This document shows positions 7,025-15,602 of a stretch of 64,000 nt of DNA, in pieces. The notes beneath the pieces are model-generated. The model searched no databases. It saw only the letters and a program-made list of their open reading frames with translations, and was not told where the DNA came from. The translations under genes and the position numbers were made by a program. Source of the DNA: Fimbriimonadaceae bacterium (GTDB lineage: Bacteria; Armatimonadota; Fimbriimonadia; Fimbriimonadales; Fimbriimonadaceae); assembly GCA_019454145.1 (NCBI GenBank), contig CP075366.1:1033564-1097563 (forward strand). The letters run 5' to 3'. Numbering within the stretch: position 1 is the stretch's first letter; each line of letters opens with the position of its first letter.

Positions 7025-10000
7025 TTATGGCAACCCAGGAATCGGGCGAGCTTTGTATTTGTCGTACAGCCGTGTTTGTCTGCTGGCAAGATCAACTTCC
7101 CGACCCTGAATCCAGGCTCGAAGAACCTTTGTTCTCGTTTCCAGCAAGTCGCCGTCCGTGAGGATCACGGTTCCATCTAGCCCAACCTGAATCGAACCAA
7201 GGCGATCTTCAATTCCCATCACTTGAGCCGTCCAGTAAGTGATGCTTCTCACCGCATCTTCGTGATTCATGCCATAAGCCGCCGCCCATCCAGCTTGGTC
7301 GCGTAGCTGGCGGGTGTCTTTGTCATCGTTTGTTGTCAAGCAGAACTTCACCCCTGCCTTTGCCAGTCGGGCTGGCAAGTTGTAGAAGTAATCCACCGGT
7401 TGATCAGTCCGTGGCATACCGAATACCGCCGCCAGGCAGATCGGAACTTGCTTCTCAGCTAACCATTCCGCGATTTCTCCAGCTCCGGAACAACCGTACA
7501 GCATGATCCGAACGTTTTCTTTTTCTGCCCAGGCCACGCAAGCTTTGATATCCGCCGCTCCGTTAGCACTGATCAGAACCGGAAGTTCGCCGTTCACAAC
7601 TTTCAACATCGCTTCTTGCCGTTGGTCAACCGCCACGGGCTTTTCAGCGGTTGCTTCGGCGCGAGACTTTGCGTAATCGCGAGCATCTTGCAGTTGTCGA
7701 GAGAGGCCGTCCATCGAACTTCCACCGCCTTGCTGAATCTCCGCGAGTTCCTTACCAGAGGTCATTTCCTCATCGTCGTAGGCATCGTGATCGTGTCCGG
7801 CAACATCAAAGTCTCCGCAACACTTGCTGTCGTCGAATCGAATTTCTCCGAATCGTCCACCACCGCCACCGACCGTGTAAGTCAAGGCAAGTCCGCCTTG
7901 AATTGTCATGTCTTCCCACGTATAACCTTCCGTATGAATCAATGCCGCCTGGCCTGGGATTCCTCCGCCGCCGGGCTTAACTACAACCGTCAGCACGCCT
8001 TGATTCCGAGCAACCGCGATGGTTTCCCATTCAGGGTTGATTGCCCGCTCGACTCGATAGTCAGGGTGGAAGTTCCCGCGTTCTGACGAGTCATCGCTTG
8101 CCGGAACTTGACCGATTTCATTCAGGCCGATTCCTGTCGCCGGGTCAATCATGCCTGGGTAAAGGTGTTTGCCCGTTCCGTCAACTCTAACCAAGCCACT
8201 GCTTGGAGCCTCTAGCACTTTGCCTACGGCAATGATCTTCCCGTCTGCGCCGATCAGCACATCTCCGATGAACGGATCCTTCGCCATAGGGTGAACGGTT
8301 GCGCCAGAAATCAATACTGCTTGGCGTGGATACCGGGCGGTTCCTGGCTGACCAAGCAATGGGCCAACTCCGAACTTCGCCGTAGATGCACCACTCGTCG
8401 CATCTACGTTTGCATTAGCGTTTGATTCTCCGCCAGTTGTGAATGGACTGTTCGGATCAACCTTCGGAGCATCTAATCCAAGTGCCGTTTTCGCCTCCAG
8501 GATTTCCTTTTCCCTGGCCACTCGTTGTGCCGCATCATTAGCGCGGTCAAAGCGTTTAATACCGTCAATATAGGTTTCCAAACAAACGGAGTAAATGCTG
8601 GTCGGATCATCCGACCAAACTGCCATGTCGGCATCTTTACCAACCTCCAGCGAACCTGTGTGGTCAGCAATTCCGAGCTGTTTGGCTGGCTCAATGGTGA
8701 CAAAACTCAGGGCTTTTTCCGCCGAAACTCCGCCATACCGCATGGACTTTGCACCTTCAATATTAAGCCTCCGAGCGTGGTTGTCGCTATCGCTGTTCAC
8801 GCTGACCGAAACCCCACGGGCATCCATCAGGGCCGCGTTAAACGGAATCGCGTCGTAGGCTTCCAGCTTGTAACCCCACCAATCAGAGAAGGTAGAACCG
8901 CCGACTCCTGCTTCAACCATTTCGTCTGCGATTTTGTACCCTTCCAAAACGTGTTGCAAAGTTGCTAAGTGAGCACCATATTCTTTGGTGACCCGTATCA
9001 GCATCAACATTTCGTCGGCACGGTAACCGTGGCTATGAACCCACCGCTTTCCAGAAACGATCTCACCTAAACCTTCAAGCTGCAGATCACGCCGTGGCTG
9101 AACCTTTGTCTTGCCACTGCGGAAATCTGCCCAAGCCTGGTTGTATTCCTTGCCAAGTTGCAGCGCGCGGCGGATAGATTCTTCAACTCCCATTCGGGTA
9201 CGCGGTCGGAACGTAAGCAATGTCCCACCAACTGGAGGCTGAGTGCCGCCCGTCGCATCTTCCCGAATCGGGTTTTGACCGAGCGCGAACTTCACGCCTT
9301 CCGGTGCTCCCGCAACCGGGAAATCAGTTGGCCTCAGACCCCAGCGCCACTTAACAACGCTGTTCTGACCACCAATTGCATTTGCTGAACCATGAAGCTG
9401 GTTTGCGCCAACCGTTCCGCCTGAAAGTTGAATGTATATGTTTTGGTCGGTCGGATCAATAACATCTCGAATCCGGCACTCAACCGTTACCATGTTCGAG
9501 CCTTCATTTACCGATCCGCTGATTCCCGTATGGCTGTGCGCATCCCAAATGCCTGGTGAAATATGTTTACCCGTCGCATCGACCACTTGGCATCCGCGAG
9601 GAGCTTCCAATTTCTGCCCAACCTGGATGATCTTGCCCGCTTGAATAAGAACGTCGCAGTTTTCGATCTTGCCTTTTGGCCCTTGAGTCCAAACCGTTGC
9701 GTTACGATAAAGTCGAAACGCTTGGGTGGATTCCGCTGGTTTTGGGAACAGCTCGTAATTCGGCTTCGGCAGCTTCATCACCGAATCTGGCTTCAAATCT
9801 TCCGCCTTCTTCTTTTCCGGCATCTTGAAATCCACCCGTTCGCCGTCGACAAAGGTTGCCATCACCTGACTGCTGGAATCAAAAACGTCGCCCTGCACCA
9901 GAGTGATATTTGCCCGTTTGCCAGCTTCGATTGTCCCGACATCGCTTAAGCCCAACACCGCGGCTGGTTCGGTTGTAACCGAAGCCAAAGCCGCATCTTT

Positions 10001-11098
10001 ACTGAGCCCGCCTTGAACATAACTTCTCAGTCCGTCAAGTGGGGTAATCGTTGTCGCGGGAGCGTAGCTAAAGCCTATCTTCGCTCTTTCCAAAGTTGCC
10101 CCGGCTTGCATTTCGTTGATGTAGCTACGCACCCCGTTGATCGAAACTGTTTCTAAATCTGCGCCAATTGTTGGTTTGCTTGGTACCGAACCACGCAGGA
10201 AAACCTTCGCGCCATTCACCTTGACGAGATCAAGCACCGACCCAACATCGCCCCGGAAACTGTAAATTGGCTTAAGAGCAAATTCCTTGGCAACTAACTG
10301 CGCCTGGAAGAAAGTAACGCCGTTCACATCTTCGAACAGAGCTAACTTGTCGCCTTTGGCAACCGCCGCGAGTTTAGAAATCGCGGGATCGTCCGTCCCC
10401 GCCTTGAAATCCTTTGCATCCGCCAACGCCTGACGGGTGAACGCAATCACACCCATCGTCGAGTTGGGGTAACCGCCGAAACCACGTGCACCCAGCCGGA
10501 ACGAAATCATCCCTGCATCCGCACCCTTAGTCATATCTGGCTTGTTTGATGCGGTGGAATAGATTAGGGATTCGCTACCGATAATTCCGCCAGTCGCACT
10601 AAGATTTGCGAGCGCATAGCCCGACTTTGCCAAGTCGCTCATCGCCGCAACTTCTACTTCCTTGGCTTCTTTTACCGAGAATTGCAAAAGCATATTGCGC
10701 GCCTTGCCGAACGGATCTTCGTCTCGTTCTTTCTGCGCCGCCGCCTGTTCCGCCGCAGTTTGCGTAGAACCGAATCCGCCGCCTCCGCGACCACCACCGC
10801 CCGTTGTAGGAGAAACTCCGTTAATCCGCGCCGAAAGCTGGGGATGGATAAAAGCCGCGTAAGCAGTCATTCCTGTTCCATCGATGATCTTAGACCCCGG
10901 CCCGGGAGCGACTTTCGCCCCCACCGAGACGATTTTGCCCCCGCTCAAGACAATGTTTCCACGCTCAACCGTAGTGCCCGGCTTGACCACGATCTTCACA
11001 TTCTGAATGACAACTTCGCGCGATTGAGGAACTGAAACCCCCGCTTTCGCCCCGTCAACCCCGGTCGACACCAATGCAACTAACGCCAAAAATGACAT
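7025..11098 (-). CDS. Giant secreted protein with three tandem amidohydrolase-like domains
   Basis: From ATG 11098 the product is 1357 residues with a signal peptide (MSFLALVALVSTGVDG). Three successive modules each open with the amidohydrolase beta-sandwich signature: about residues 25-440 (VVIQNVKIV and ISVGAK), 455-860 (ATVWTQG) and 920-1345 (VLISGATVHP). Only the middle module keeps the metal-binding HSH (residues 521-523, WDAHSHTG); the first has AFIHPQ and the third MIDPATG there, so they are probably inactive. Gly-rich linkers join them. The start at 11098 is preferred over ATG 11173 because the latter leaves only 10 bp to the divergent ABC gene, and AATACT lies 7 nt before 11098. Substrate unknown; a peptide or cyclic amide is plausible. 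Confidence 0.8.
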   Translation of the reverse strand: MSFLALVALVSTGVDGAKAGVSVPQSREVVIQNVKIVVKPGTTVERGNIVLSGGKIVSVGAKVAPGPGSKIIDGTGMTAYAAFIHPQLSARINGVSPTTGGGGRGGGGFGSTQTAAEQAAAQKERDEDPFGKARNMLLQFSVKEAKEVEVAAMSDLAKSGYALANLSATGGIIGSESLIYSTASNKPDMTKGADAGMISFRLGARGFGGYPNSTMGVIAFTRQALADAKDFKAGTDDPAISKLAAVAKGDKLALFEDVNGVTFFQAQLVAKEFALKPIYSFRGDVGSVLDLVKVNGAKVFLRGSVPSKPTIGADLETVSINGVRSYINEMQAGATLERAKIGFSYAPATTITPLDGLRSYVQGGLSKDAALASVTTEPAAVLGLSDVGTIEAGKRANITLVQGDVFDSSSQVMATFVDGERVDFKMPEKKKAEDLKPDSVMKLPKPNYELFPKPAESTQAFRLYRNATVWTQGPKGKIENCDVLIQAGKIIQVGQKLEAPRGCQVVDATGKHISPGIWDAHSHTGISGSVNEGSNMVTVECRIRDVIDPTDQNIYIQLSGGTVGANQLHGSANAIGGQNSVVKWRWGLRPTDFPVAGAPEGVKFALGQNPIREDATGGTQPPVGGTLLTFRPRTRMGVEESIRRALQLGKEYNQAWADFRSGKTKVQPRRDLQLEGLGEIVSGKRWVHSHGYRADEMLMLIRVTKEYGAHLATLQHVLEGYKIADEMVEAGVGGSTFSDWWGYKLEAYDAIPFNAALMDARGVSVSVNSDSDNHARRLNIEGAKSMRYGGVSAEKALSFVTIEPAKQLGIADHTGSLEVGKDADMAVWSDDPTSIYSVCLETYIDGIKRFDRANDAAQRVAREKEILEAKTALGLDAPKVDPNSPFTTGGESNANANVDATSGASTAKFGVGPLLGQPGTARYPRQAVLISGATVHPMAKDPFIGDVLIGADGKIIAVGKVLEAPSSGLVRVDGTGKHLYPGMIDPATGIGLNEIGQVPASDDSSERGNFHPDYRVERAINPEWETIAVARNQGVLTVVVKPGGGGIPGQAALIHTEGYTWEDMTIQGGLALTYTVGGGGGRFGEIRFDDSKCCGDFDVAGHDHDAYDDEEMTSGKELAEIQQGGGSSMDGLSRQLQDARDYAKSRAEATAEKPVAVDQRQEAMLKVVNGELPVLISANGAADIKACVAWAEKENVRIMLYGCSGAGEIAEWLAEKQVPICLAAVFGMPRTDQPVDYFYNLPARLAKAGVKFCLTTNDDKDTRQLRDQAGWAAAYGMNHEDAVRSITYWTAQVMGIEDRLGSIQVGLDGTVILTDGDLLETRTKVLRAWIQGREVDLASRQTRLYDKYKARPIPGLP

Positions 11099-11189
11099 GA
11101 ATTTCAGTATTACTAAAACCGACCCAAAAAATACTCTTTTATTTTGAAATTGTCGTCTGTCCGATTTTTCCATGCCACGATAAATGAAC

Positions 11190-12977
11190 ATGCCCGAACC
11201 CCACCAGCCCCCCGCCCAAGCCGGATTGAAGTGGCTCTGGCATTTTGCAAAACCCCACCGACCAAAAATTATCCTTGCTAGTACTTGGACAACTCTCGGC
11301 AAGGTGATGGATGTCGTCCCCGAAATCCTGATCGGCGCGGTCATTGATGTCATAGTTCGCGGGCAAGACAGCTTCATGTCCACGGCGTTCGGCATCACCG
11401 ACCGTTGGAACCAACTCATCGTCCTCGCAATCCTCAACGCATTTGCCTGGATTTTCGAGAGCACCTTCGGATACCTCAGTGCTCTCAGCTGGCGAAACCT
11501 CAGCCAGACCATCGAACACGAACTCCGCACCAAGGTCTACTCGCATGTCCAGTCGCTCGAAGTTGCCTGGTTCGAAGACACCACTTCCGGAGGACTCCTC
11601 AGCATCCTCAACGACGACATCAACCAGCTTGAAAGGTTCCTCGATGACGGCACCGCGTCCCTCATCACCCTGTTCTGGAACGTTGTGCTCGTCGGAGCCG
11701 TGTTCTATCTCAGTTCCCCGCTCGTGATGGTTCTTGCATTCCTGCCCATCCCCATCATCATTACCGGATCAATCCTTTACCAAAAAAAGCTCAAACCTCG
11801 ATACGCAAAGGTACGCGAAGCCGTCGCCGAACTCAGCTCCACAATCTCCACCAACCTCGGTGGGATCACCACCATCAAAGCCTTCACCGCCGAACCGCGT
11901 GAAGCCGCCCGCATCACCCGAGTTTCCGATGACTACCGCCTCGCTAACCGCGATGCCATTCGGTTCTCCGCTGCGTTTGTCCCCCTGATTCGCATGGCGA
12001 TCCTCACAGGATTCTCCTGCACGCTAGTCGTTGGCGGATGGCTCGTTCTCAACAACCGCATGGAAGTCGGTATCTATTCCGTGCTTGTCTTCATGACCCA
12101 GCGGCTCCTGTGGCCCCTCACCCGCCTTGGTGAAACTCTCGACCAGTTCCAGCGATTCCTCGCCAGCACCACCCGCATCAACGGGCTGTTGCAGACCAAG
12201 CCCGTCATGCAAGAAGGCGTTCAAGCTCTGCCCACCCCGGCCCGAGGCGACGTGGAGTTCCGCGATGTCACCTTCGGTTATGCCGATGGGCCAGACATCA
12301 TCAAAGGTATTTCCCTCAAAATCCCCGCCGGAGAAACCCATGCTATTGTCGGCGCGACTGGCTCCGGAAAGTCTACAATCATCCGCCTTCTTCTGCGGTT
12401 CCACGACCCTCGCACGGGGGAAATTTCCATTGATGGGCACGACCTCAAAACTCTCAGTTATTCTGGAATGAGGGGCGTCATCGGCTACGTCAGCCAAGAT
12501 GTGTTCCTCTTTCACGGAACCGTGCGCGACAACATCGCCTACGGCAAAACCGACGCCACGGCCGAAGAAATCGAAGCCGCCGCACAAGCCGCCGAAGCCC
12601 ACGAATTCATCCTCCAACTCCCCAACGGCTACGATACAGTGGTCGGCGAACGGGGACAAAAACTCTCCGGCGGACAACGCCAGCGCATCTCCCTCGCCCG
12701 TGCGATTTTGCGCAACCCCGCGATTTTGGTTCTGGATGAAGCCACCTCCGCCGTGGATAACGAAACCGAAGCCGCCATTCAACGCTCGCTTTCGGTGGTC
12801 ACCAAAGATCGCACTTCGCTAGTCATTGCCCACCGGCTGTCAACGGTTAGAGATGCCCATCGGATTTGGGTTTTGGAAGCAGGCAAGGTGATTGAGTCTG
12901 GCACTCACGACGTACTGGTCAACGCGGGGGGTTTGTATGCCGCTCTATGGCGTGTTCAGACTGGGGTGTCTAATTGA
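11190..12977 (+). CDS. ABC exporter, fused permease-ATPase (half transporter)
   Basis: The protein is 595 residues from ATG 11190; ATG 11184 two codons upstream is an alternative. The N-terminal 330 residues are a type-I exporter membrane domain with about six helices. The nucleotide-binding domain has Walker A GATGSGKST (from residue 388), signature LSGGQRQR (from 492), Walker B ILVLDEATSA and the H-loop IAHRLSTV. This is an MsbA/lipid-or-drug-type exporter acting as a homodimer in the inner membrane; substrate unknown. GATAAA just upstream (5 nt from 11190) fits a leaderless start. It is divergent from the amidohydrolase gene. Confidence 0.9.
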   Translation: MPEPHQPPAQAGLKWLWHFAKPHRPKIILASTWTTLGKVMDVVPEILIGAVIDVIVRGQDSFMSTAFGITDRWNQLIVLAILNAFAWIFESTFGYLSALSWRNLSQTIEHELRTKVYSHVQSLEVAWFEDTTSGGLLSILNDDINQLERFLDDGTASLITLFWNVVLVGAVFYLSSPLVMVLAFLPIPIIITGSILYQKKLKPRYAKVREAVAELSSTISTNLGGITTIKAFTAEPREAARITRVSDDYRLANRDAIRFSAAFVPLIRMAILTGFSCTLVVGGWLVLNNRMEVGIYSVLVFMTQRLLWPLTRLGETLDQFQRFLASTTRINGLLQTKPVMQEGVQALPTPARGDVEFRDVTFGYADGPDIIKGISLKIPAGETHAIVGATGSGKSTIIRLLLRFHDPRTGEISIDGHDLKTLSYSGMRGVIGYVSQDVFLFHGTVRDNIAYGKTDATAEEIEAAAQAAEAHEFILQLPNGYDTVVGERGQKLSGGQRQRISLARAILRNPAILVLDEATSAVDNETEAAIQRSLSVVTKDRTSLVIAHRLSTVRDAHRIWVLEAGKVIESGTHDVLVNAGGLYAALWRVQTGVSN

Positions 12978-12978
12978 G

Positions 12979-13893
12979 CTAATCGTTCATCCAATAACTC
13001 TCATAATCGGATCTTAAATCCGAAATGTAATTATCGTATATATCGTCCCCAAATTTTTCGGACACAGTTGTTGTCTCGCAATAATTAAATTTGCCAGGCA
13101 AATCCGCAACCGAAATTTCAAAATTACTAAATAATTCCAAATCACACACCCAACAATGAAATTTAGAAGCGCGGACAAGATATGTTTCAGTTATAATTCC
13201 ATCTTCATCAACTTCGGAACCTACATATTCGGCTGACTCACCTGACATTCGGCCATTATTGTGGCAAGATGGACATACATGTATCTTAGAAAATCTGACT
13301 GGTCTAGCTACAGCTTTTAGCTGACCATTCTTAACCTTCTCCAGTTGTTCCAAATCGATCAAGTCAGCAAACGAATTTCGACACTCAGAGATTCGCTTTT
13401 TAACTATATTTTCGACATTATTATCTAATTCTGAAATTAAATCATGAACCCTCTGGTAATCGCTACTATAAAATTCTTCTAGGTTGATACCACAAAATTC
13501 AATTAAAGCTGAAACCAGCTTGAGTGCGCGAGCTTCCCACATACTACCAGGCGCAGGGAAATACTCAGAATGTAAAAATTCGTTTCTGCAACTCATTATT
13601 TCATTCCATATTGATTCATTATCTTTCAATTCGGGATGAAATGTTTTTACTAAATGCCAAGCCTCACCGATAGGCCGAGTTCTTTCCTTCACTCTATTTC
13701 GCTCATGGTAATTATACTGACTCTCAGGGCGTGTATCCGAATTCAATAGTTCATTCTTACTAACAAGCAACAATCTTACAAGCAATTCTGCAGAAATTCC
13801 CACATATGCAGCTTGCAAAGCTACCGTATCATTAGTTGAATACTCAAGATAGAAATACTTGGATTTTGCTAATAATTCATCGAATCGGCTCAT
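12979..13893 (-). CDS. HEPN-like protein with C-terminal zinc ribbon
   Basis: The 304-residue protein is all-helical in its first two thirds and carries R103-N-E-F-L-H108, the Rx4H pattern of HEPN ribonucleases, at the end of a helical bundle. A C-terminal module has two Cys pairs (C207/C210 in CPSC and C247/C250 in CWVC), suggesting a zinc ribbon with a long insert. HEPN domains are RNases common in toxin-antitoxin, abortive-infection and RNA-processing systems; here catalysis is inferred only from the motif. The start codon overlaps the stop of the dioxygenase gene by 4 nt, so the two are coupled. The sequence is much AT-richer than the flanking ABC transporter, a sign of horizontal transfer. 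Confidence 0.6.
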   Translation of the reverse strand: MSRFDELLAKSKYFYLEYSTNDTVALQAAYVGISAELLVRLLLVSKNELLNSDTRPESQYNYHERNRVKERTRPIGEAWHLVKTFHPELKDNESIWNEIMSCRNEFLHSEYFPAPGSMWEARALKLVSALIEFCGINLEEFYSSDYQRVHDLISELDNNVENIVKKRISECRNSFADLIDLEQLEKVKNGQLKAVARPVRFSKIHVCPSCHNNGRMSGESAEYVGSEVDEDGIITETYLVRASKFHCWVCDLELFSNFEISVADLPGKFNYCETTTVSEKFGDDIYDNYISDLRSDYESYWMND

Positions 13894-14507
13894 TTCCAGT
13901 TTCCCACCTTACGAAGGATTCTTCTGTCACTACTTTCTTCAGCAACAGCCCCTCTTCCATGAAGGCAGCACCAGTTATCAATAAGCAATATCTGGCCCTT
14001 GCTTAGCCTCACGAGTGTTGGTTTAATGTCGTCTAGGAAATGGTCAAAAATAACCTTGGAATATCTACCCATCGGACTCATTGCATGCTTTTCATACCTC
14101 AACAATAATTCTCCCTTTGAGTTTGAAACAACAGATGAAGTAAAATTGCCATTTCGTGTCCTCACTTCACAAATACAATCAAGTAATTTCTTTCTTTCTT
14201 TCAATTCCATTAAAGGCATCACTAATGTTGGAGTCAGCATCTTTCCAGGATCAATGCAAATTAGTGCGAGTACTCTAGGAGGAACCCTTTCCTCCGCGAA
14301 ATCGGTGTGCAACGGGAACTCCGATAATCCATACTGTCCACTGTAAGATTGAGCCCCATTGGCCCTCTTAGGGCTCAGCATGTCATCTTTCTTGGTCCAG
14401 GTTATGTAGTGTCCTAGACAGTCAATGGCGTTTTGTCCTAACGGATCTGAAACAATTCCAAATCCTGTCGCTTTTGCAAGATTAACAGCAATTTCCACGC
14501 TAGACAC
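13890..14507 (-). CDS. TauD/TfdA-like Fe(II)/2-oxoglutarate dioxygenase
   Basis: A 205-residue protein with a complete facial triad: H67-T-D69 in EFPLHTDF, H183 in CCLHGRG, and R195/R196 about 13 residues later to bind 2-oxoglutarate. This spacing matches the TauD/TfdA (clavaminate-synthase-like) family; such enzymes hydroxylate or oxidise a substrate using O2. It is somewhat short for the family (usually 250-300), missing part of the N-terminal lobe. The start is GTG with TAAGAT ending 6 nt before it, a leaderless promoter. It is the first gene of a two-gene unit with the HEPN protein; the substrate is unknown. Confidence 0.75.
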   Translation of the reverse strand: MSSVEIAVNLAKATGFGIVSDPLGQNAIDCLGHYITWTKKDDMLSPKRANGAQSYSGQYGLSEFPLHTDFAEERVPPRVLALICIDPGKMLTPTLVMPLMELKERKKLLDCICEVRTRNGNFTSSVVSNSKGELLLRYEKHAMSPMGRYSKVIFDHFLDDIKPTLVRLSKGQILLIDNWCCLHGRGAVAEESSDRRILRKVGNWK

Positions 14508-14638
14508 GAAGGCATCTTACCCCCCTACTATCTATGGCATTATGAACGAAATTTTAAGCTATCCATTTTCCCATCATTTGCAAATAGAACGCCCCGCATT
14601 GCCTCGCATTCTGAGTTGAGTTCATCTGAATCTCCTCA

Positions 14639-14666
14639 CCAACCTTTTGCGAAGGTTGGGGCAAGG
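14639..14666. repeat. REP-like palindrome, copy 2
   Basis: CCAACCTT and AAGGTTGG form an 8-bp stem with a 5-nt loop, followed by the trailing arm GGCAAGG. The same plan as copy 1 at 1844, with a diverged stem. It lies in the 298-bp gap between the dioxygenase and nucleotidyltransferase genes, which otherwise holds only copy 3. Confidence 0.55.
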
Positions 14667-14730
14667 ATCGATTATAAGAAGTTCAAACGGAGCCAGCCGA
14701 CGCAAAACACGAAACAAAATCTCCAACAAA

Positions 14731-14769
14731 TTCCACTCCCCATTTCTGGGGAGGCTTAGCGTGGGGTTC
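14731..14769. repeat. REP-like palindrome, copy 3
   Basis: CTCCCC (14736-14741) and GGGGAG (14748-14753) form the stem; the trailing arm CTTAGCGTGGGGTTC matches TTAGGGAGGGGTT of copy 1. The stem of this copy is shorter than that of copy 1. Confidence 0.65.
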
Positions 14770-14805
14770 AAAAACAAAAAAACTCTGGAAAAGCCAATGT
14801 CCGCG

Positions 14806-15273
14806 CTAATCCCCCGGCAACGAACCCAACTGCTCTCGAAGCAACTCCAAATCTAACAAATCCTTCGGACGGCCCGAAGCCCGCTTAGTCAAAACATAGT
14901 CTTCTAACGAAAGAACTTTCACTGCCAACCCAGAAAGTTCGCCTTTCATTGCCCGACCATGCGCGGTGCTCCAATCGCACCCATCCAAAAAGGTAAGGAT
15001 ATCAATTCGGCGCGGAGCGACCCCGAGTTGCAATATCTTCCGATCTTTGGTAAAGTCCTTCGCCGCATCGTTCGAAACCCCCACCCCGAACTCTGCCAGA
15101 GCCGCACTCACCCGCTCAGAATTTTCCTGAGTGCGGGAAATCCATAAATCTATATCTTCGGTATAGCGTGGCCTTCCATGAAAGGCCAAGGCATGCGAGC
15201 CAACGAGCAAAAACTCAGCTTCGTGGGCAATCAATAACTCGATAAGTTCGCGAAATTCGCCCGGAATCTCCAT
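14806..15273 (-). CDS. Nucleotidyltransferase-fold protein (AbiEii/DUF6036-like)
   Basis: From ATG 15273 the protein is 155 residues (an in-frame ATG at 15297 adds 8). It opens with a helix, then FLLVGSHALAFHGRPRYTEDIDLWI, which contains the nucleotidyltransferase signature GS plus D-x-D (the DID pair). The short C-terminal KRASGRPKDLLDLELL helix is also typical of these minimal nucleotidyltransferases, which often act as toxin-like or AMP/NMP-transferring enzymes in two-gene units. It overlaps the upstream small gene by 59 nt, arguing for coupled expression and a toxin-antitoxin-like pair; activity is untested. Confidence 0.75.
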   Translation of the reverse strand: MEIPGEFRELIELLIAHEAEFLLVGSHALAFHGRPRYTEDIDLWISRTQENSERVSAALAEFGVGVSNDAAKDFTKDRKILQLGVAPRRIDILTFLDGCDWSTAHGRAMKGELSGLAVKVLSLEDYVLTKRASGRPKDLLDLELLREQLGSLPGD

Positions 15274-15418
15274 CGTTTGTCCACCCCGAAATGGCAAACG
15301 CCATCGCGATTCTTTCTTCGCCCGTCATCCGCCGCAACGCTTCCCGATTCGCCGCATCTGCCGCCTCCGGCGAATCAAAAATCTGAACCGTGACTTCCCT
15401 TTCTCGCCGCGATTTCAT
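15215..15418 (-). CDS. Small protein paired with the nucleotidyltransferase (antitoxin-like)
   Basis: The 67-residue charged protein has a VQIFDSPEAADAANREALRRMTGEER core. This resembles the short proteins often encoded directly upstream of minimal nucleotidyltransferases (an EAxxAxRE and M/LTxxER pattern), a resemblance judged from memory. TAAAAT ends exactly 6 nt before the ATG, matching the leaderless-promoter pattern of this window and supporting a real start. Its last 59 nt overlap the nucleotidyltransferase gene in another frame, an unusually long overlap. Confidence 0.55.
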   Translation of the reverse strand: MKSRREREVTVQIFDSPEAADAANREALRRMTGEERIAMAFAISGWTNDGDSGRISRTYRVIDCPRS

Positions 15419-15510
15419 AATTGAATTTTACCCGTTTTCAGTTCAAAACGTCAGATATTCACGGGTTGCGCTTCGCTTATCCCGTGCCCCCAGAACTGAG
15501 CATCCGAGTT

Positions 15511-15546
15511 CCCTCCCCAAGCTTGGGAGGGCGGGGCGGGGTTGAC
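15511..15546. repeat. REP-like palindrome, copy 4
   Basis: CCCTCCCCAAG / CTTGGGAGGG is nearly identical to copy 1 (one G fewer in the right arm), followed by the trailing arm CGGGGCGGGGTTGAC. It is immediately followed by copy 5, forming a pair like a bacterial interspersed mosaic element. Confidence 0.75.
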
Positions 15547-15555
15547 ACAATAAAA

Positions 15556-15595
15556 CCCCCTCTCCGTGTAAATGGAGAGGGGGCAGGGGGTGAGG
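15556..15595. repeat. REP-like palindrome, copy 5
   Basis: A perfect 10-bp stem CCCCCTCTCC / GGAGAGGGGG with an 8-nt loop is followed by the trailing arm AGGGGGTGAGG. It ends only 8 bp from the stop of the beta-propeller lipoprotein gene and could also serve as its terminator. Confidence 0.75.
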
Positions 15596-15602
15596 TATCG
15601 CC

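Noticed and set aside
10682-11035. Arg-rich plus-strand frames opposite the triple amidohydrolase gene
   Set aside because: Composition is typical of antisense shadows of a GC-rich gene; the minus strand has a coherent domain structure.
11099-11533. Extension of the triple amidohydrolase gene to 11533
   Set aside because: It lies antisense to the ABC exporter coding region; a signal peptide and -10 box support 11098.
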